DNA of 64,000 bases from Cokeromyces recurvatus (lineage: Eukaryota; Mucoromycota; Mucoromycetes; Mucorales; Mucoraceae): positions 310,001 to 374,000 of the forward strand of contig NW_026251395.1 in the NCBI RefSeq assembly GCF_025118155.1, given 5' to 3'. This document shows, piece after piece, positions 60,101 to 64,000 of this stretch. The notes beneath the pieces are model-generated. The model had not been told where the DNA came from. It saw only the letters and a list, made by a program, of their open reading frames with translations, and searched no databases. The position numbers were made by a program, and so were the translations under genes. Position 1 is the first letter of the stretch, and each line of letters starts with the position of its first letter.

Positions 60101-60617
60101 CTGATTTTTTGCTATGAAACTTAAAGTATTAATAACAAATGTGTTAACTATCTTCAATAGATATATATTTTATATATATATATGTATATGTATTTTACTT
60201 GTAGCAGCTATTGGTATCATTCGCAACTTTCTCTCATCCATAGTTTGATTTTTTTCAAGTAAAAAATTATCTTCTTCACTTGTCATACTTTGATTATTGC
60301 CTTTAGTATGAATTATATTTGTCTATGTACAATACATGATATTAGGATGACTTAATATATATATATATATATATATAGCTCACCTTTTTAGAGGAAGATA
60401 AACTCTTAACATCATATTTTGCTATAGGCTTTCGTTTTATTTCCTGTTGTCCATGAATAGTCAAATTTGAAGAAGAAGAAGATTGAGTGAATGACTTTGT
60501 TATGGTTGTATTATTGGATATTGTTCTAAAACGAGAAAAAAAAAGCTTTGCAGTAGTAGTTTTGTTTGATGGTTTATTATCTGTTGCTGATACTGACATT
60601 GATCTTCTTCTATTCAT
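57137..60617 (-). CDS. Sec7-PH Arf guanine nucleotide exchange factor
   Basis: Catalyses GDP/GTP exchange on Arf-family GTPases in membrane traffic. Read from ATG at 60617 (MNRRRSMSVSATDN) through about ten exons to a stop at 57137. The N-terminal third is disordered (Ser/Thr/Asn-rich). The Sec7 domain starts around KECASRLWHEDETFVEHEKI, then EWLG and YMNYFNFSTMRLDTAFR. The catalytic glutamate lies in FRAEAQQIERILEAFAKRYW (in place of the usual LPGEAQ). It is followed by VVYAIVYSLLLLNTDLHVAQ and MTRHIFVKN. After a Ser-rich linker comes a split PH domain: LKEGIVMRKHLLEKAGQKAR, then WRECLLVIGQGELNMYN, then FVFAIQESNGGVHLIHT and MIEWVNTCNYW. A C-terminal coiled coil ends HKKQDI. The plan resembles PSD/EFA6 and fungal Syt1/Sec73-type GEFs. 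Confidence 0.85.
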
Positions 60618-61088
60618 AGTTAAATAAATAAATAAATAAAAGAAAAAGGAAAAGAAAAAGAAAAAGAAAAAAGCTAAATACATAATATACTTTTATTATA
60701 TAAAGAAACACAAGCACAAAAAATAAAAAAGCACAGTACCCGTGTAACAGTATTTTGTTTTATAAAGTGATGTACATTTCATTATATGCATGTAAATATT
60801 AAAAATTTACTTTCACACTTTTAATATATGCAGTTATATTATGTAATAGATACTTTTATTTTATTCTCTCTTGTCCTCCCTTTTTTTTTTTTTCTGTTTA
60901 TTGTTTAATACAATTATACTCTTAACTCATATAAATGAATATATATTATCCACTTTGCTAAAACAATCCAAAAAAAAAAAAGACTATTCGCCACCTTAAT
61001 TTCAAGTTACGAGGCTGTATATAAAATAACATATGATAATTAACTGTTACACTATGTCGAAAGCTAAGAAACTTTATTTAATTATACC
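60618..61088. other. Intergenic, 471 bp
   Basis: Promoter side of the Sec7-PH gene and 3' side of NPL4 (tandem, same strand). Contains a (TAAA)n/(AAAGG)n tract near 60623-60670 and a T-run near 60880. No gene. Confidence 0.45.
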
Positions 61089-63453
61089 CTAACTAGACAA
61101 CGGTAAACCGCACATTTCACAGTTTTCATTGCCTGGTGTATTAGTAAATGTACAATGTCTACAATTAATAGTAGTTTGAGGTATAGAGGTTGCTGTCTTT
61201 GAACTACTACCACCACTTGTTGTGTTACCTTTTTTTTTAAAAAAAAAATGAGCCATTACTATTCTATATCAATATTTTTTTTTTTACCTAATTCTTTCAG
61301 GACCATTAAAAGTGTATTCCAACCACTAATTTTATTTAACTGATTTATGTCTTCATCCTTATTTATAATTAACTGACAAAGTCGATTAAATTCTTCAGAT
61401 GATAAAGTATCTGTAGACTGAATAAAGCATAAAATATGAAAGTCAGATAATACTGCCTTTAATTGTTCAGGTGTTTTAGCATTAAGGATTATTTTTGAAA
61501 GAGTAGCTAAATCTTGATGCTCGAGACCTTCACGATTTTCAATAGGAAATGAAGACTCAGAATTAAATAAAGGTGAAGGATGATGAGGGAAACCATTTGT
61601 GACCTAACCAAGCGCATCAATGTTAATGAATTTCCTTTACCAATTTCATGCAAGAAAAATGAAATGAAATAAAATAAAATAAAATAAAAAATATAGCTTA
61701 CATTAACCAAGAGATATTCTACAGGAAAGGTAGGCTTTGCAGATTGTTTAACTAACACATTATATTCATTTTTAAATTTGTAAAAAACTTCGGGTACATA
61801 GCGTTCATGAGGAATACTATCTTTCACTCGCATCACAGAAGGTTTTATGCTAGGTTCAACAATTCCCGCTTCGTTCAGGGCTGTTAAGGTATCAGAGACT
61901 TGATAGGCTTTTACATCAATGTTACCTTCCGTATCACCAGAGATAACACAAGTGACAAATTTAGAACTAAATTGGCCAGAGGCTGAATGCTTACAGGCAT
62001 TTGGATGACGGCGTTGCATTTCAGCAGCAAAGATACATTCCAATGAAGACAAAAAGTATGAATTAACATGTCTTTTCGCAATAACGCTCCCTTTACCAGT
62101 ACCATCATCCATTAAATCAGAGAAAATCATTCCCACTGGAACCAATCCACATGCTTTAGCAACTTGGTTTATCTTGGCCTCCTCTTGCCACGGCAAAGCA
62201 AGTTTAATACCATCTGAGTGATCTTCTTGAGGTGGTTCATAAATAGCTTCAACTACGGCTTTAATACCTAAAGGAATGTCCAAATAGGGTTCATAACGAC
62301 CATATAAATATCCAAAACGTTGTGATCCACTAGAACGCCAGTAGTTTAAAAAGGAATCTATTAAAGATGCAGAAGAAAATTCAACATGATCCACCATACG
62401 ATACGTCTATAACAAAAAAAAAGCTAAATTATTTACACATTTCCTTTATCCTATATACAAAACTTTACTTGACTTTGCAACGTAATGGCACTAGGCTGAC
62501 ACTTTGTACAAATTCCCTCTGGCCATGGTGCGTGTCCTCCAGTGCAAGGTACTTTCACTTTAAAATTTTGCTCTTCAAGAGGAGGAATACTATTTGAAGA
62601 TGCAGCATTATTGATAGATTGTTGTGCTGCGCTTAATTGTCGTAAATATGCATGAAATGACATATGTTTGATTTTATTTTCTTCTAAATACTTGGCGTTA
62701 TAAGGCTAACAAAATTACAGGTTACTGTAAAGTTTTTTAACTATTTTCTCTTTCTTTTTTTCTTACTTCCAATGGCATGCAATAGTCACACATTGCATTA
62801 TCCCCATGACGACAACTAAAAAAGAGAGAGAGAGAGAGGGAGAGGATATAATTAGTACTTCATTACCCAAATCACTTCAAATGTTAATAACATTACAATT
62901 TAGGATCTTTCTTTCGATGAATTAAACCCCTCTGCTTTTCTAGAAAATCATCTACTTCATCCTGTTTAACATTACGCTGTGCAGTTTCTTCTTTGGATTG
63001 GTTTTGTTGTTGTACTAAAGGATCGACATAATGAACATATACAATATCACCATGTCTACATTCAATTTAGGTTAGTTATTTGATAATGATAAAGTAATAT
63101 GAAAAAAAAAAAGAAACTTACTTTAAGCCAGCTGATTCCAGTGTTTTATTAGCCAATTGAGAAATGGGTGTAGCTGTAGAAGGACTAGGTTCTTTTCCCA
63201 TAGCAATTGTGTTGAGATCTTGAATCTTTAAGACATCTGCCACTTTTTGTGCAAGTGATTCAAATGTTTCATTTCCCTCAACCTGAAGTCTATTCATGCC
63301 CTCTTTTGACCGAATACGAAGTAACTAAAAAAGAAAAAAAAAAAAAAGAACGCATAGAAATTAAGTAAACGATAAATGAGTTATTTATAAATAAATGAGC
63401 AAAAAAAAATAAAAGAGAGGAGGAGGAAGAGTTGGATGTGGAAGGCTTACCAT
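61089..63453 (-). CDS. NPL4: Cdc48/p97 cofactor NPL4
   Basis: With Ufd1, Npl4 recruits ubiquitylated substrates to the Cdc48 unfoldase, notably in ER-associated degradation. Eight phase-consistent exons: 63453-63451, 63324-63122, 63055-62897, 62815-62767, 62705-62469, 62406-61702, 61603-61288, 61228-61089, giving 603 aa (yeast 580, human 608). The first coding exon holds only the ATG. The N-terminal ubiquitin-like fold reads MLLRIRSKEGMNRLQVEGNE. Zinc-binding cysteines appear in CRHGDNAMCDYC and CTGGHAPWPEGICTKC. The MPN-like core has FGYLYGRYEPYLDIPLGIKA, then AIYEPPQEDHSDG and GLVPVGMIFSDLMDDGTGKG. A C-terminal Ran-type zinc finger, CRHCTFTNTPGNENCEMC, which fungal Npl4 often lacks, is present. 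Confidence 0.96.
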
Positions 63454-63736
63454 TGTATATTGTAAAAGTATCTCAAAAGTATATATAAAAGGAGAAAGAA
63501 AGAGTCGTCAGATGTGTAGCATGTACGCAATGCTAATTTCTCGATGTGACTGGATTTTATTAACGTAGTATACTTTGAATTTCCGATAATTTAAAGCTTT
63601 CCTCTAGTGTTGAATTGTTTCCTTGACTTTGTGTATAAATATAGCCCGTAATAATAATAAGACTATGATTACTATGTACAACTTTTTACTTTTATTTACA
63701 GGCTTTATTATAAATTAAAATGTAAATATGATTTTA
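63454..63736. other. NPL4 upstream region
   Basis: 283 bp between the NPL4 start and the stop of the next minus-strand gene. No feature seen. Confidence 0.4.
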
Positions 63737-64000
63737 CTAGTCTTCATAACCTTCTACAAATTGATGTATGTCAGACATATTTTCAATCCCTAAAGAAATA
63801 ACTTCTTGCTCCCAGGGATAAAAAATAAAACTAGATAAGCTATTGTTTGCACTTGTATGATTAGTATCATTTATCCATTGATGTTCTTCTTTATCTTCCT
63901 CATCTTCTTCTTCTATAATGATTTTATTATTACTAATATAAGATGCATTATTACTATTATTATTAATATTATTATTATTAGCAATAGCTGTATCATCACT
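63737..64000 (-). CDS. 3' part of an unidentified gene (runs off the window)
   Basis: An open minus-strand frame enters from the right edge and stops at 63739-63737. The visible 87 residues contain an Asn-rich stretch (AIANNNNINNNSNNASYI), an acidic run (IIIEEEDEEDKEEHQW) and end with SFIFYPWEQEVISLGIENMS and DIHQFVEGYED. Composition suggests a disordered C-terminal tail, perhaps of a nuclear regulator. The family cannot be told from this fragment. Confidence 0.55.
   Translation of the reverse strand, partial: SDDTAIANNNNINNNSNNASYISNNKIIIEEEDEEDKEEHQWINDTNHTSANNSLSSFIFYPWEQEVISLGIENMSDIHQFVEGYED

Overview
The window is nuclear DNA from an early-diverging fungus, most likely Mucoromycota (Mucorales-like). 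The grounds are strong AT richness, many 45-130 bp GT-AG introns, low-complexity Asn/Ser/Gln tracts, very long poly(dA:dT) runs and fungal housekeeping genes. There is no sign of operons, bacterial genes or organelle DNA. The species is inferred from style and gene content, not proven.

Layout, left to right. 0.4-8.4 kb: an unrecognised basic protein, a PFA4-type palmitoyltransferase, a CDC50/LEM3 flippase subunit with an apparent 1-nt frameshift, and an RGS protein. 9.4-17.6 kb: a tiny OCIA-like protein with a possible 12-nt microexon, a Mak32-like pfkB kinase, a Ulp1-type SUMO protease and RPB2. 17.6-20 kb holds a decayed gene. 20-23.2 kb: TTI2 and mitochondrial adrenodoxin reductase. 23.6-23.7 kb is an isolated GC-rich block with two strong hairpins. 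23.7-26.6 kb is mostly empty, with gene relics. 26.6-34 kb: a vacuolar amino-acid transporter, a decayed C2H2 gene and a 16-exon MLH3. 34.1-41.7 kb: glycine dehydrogenase (GCV2), a small membrane protein and an 800-residue protein with KH-like segments. 43.2-50.2 kb: an MFSD6-like transporter, SMU1, ORC2 and a FIT-family lipid protein. 55.4-64 kb: a SANT-like nuclear protein, a 36-residue membrane microprotein, a Sec7-PH Arf GEF, NPL4 and the 3' end of an unknown gene.

The standout is at 51.36-54.83 kb: a 3.47-kb DNA transposon flanked by TA, with matching 27-bp termini beginning CAGTC and a 19-bp subterminal repeat array in each end. Its only recognisable gene is a Fanzor (eukaryotic TnpB-like RNA-guided nuclease) on the minus strand. 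The RuvC-I aspartate, a four-cysteine zinc ribbon and the RuvC-III Arg-Asp motif are all legible, but the reading frame is broken by nonsense codons and frameshifts. No transposase is seen, so this is a non-autonomous, decayed copy. The 187 bp between the gene's 3' end and the element end is where a guide (omega) RNA would be expected.

Most host genes are unrelated housekeeping genes, and many sit as convergent pairs separated by 9-140 bp. Exon boundaries were assigned by reading splice sites and checking phase by hand, without transcript evidence.
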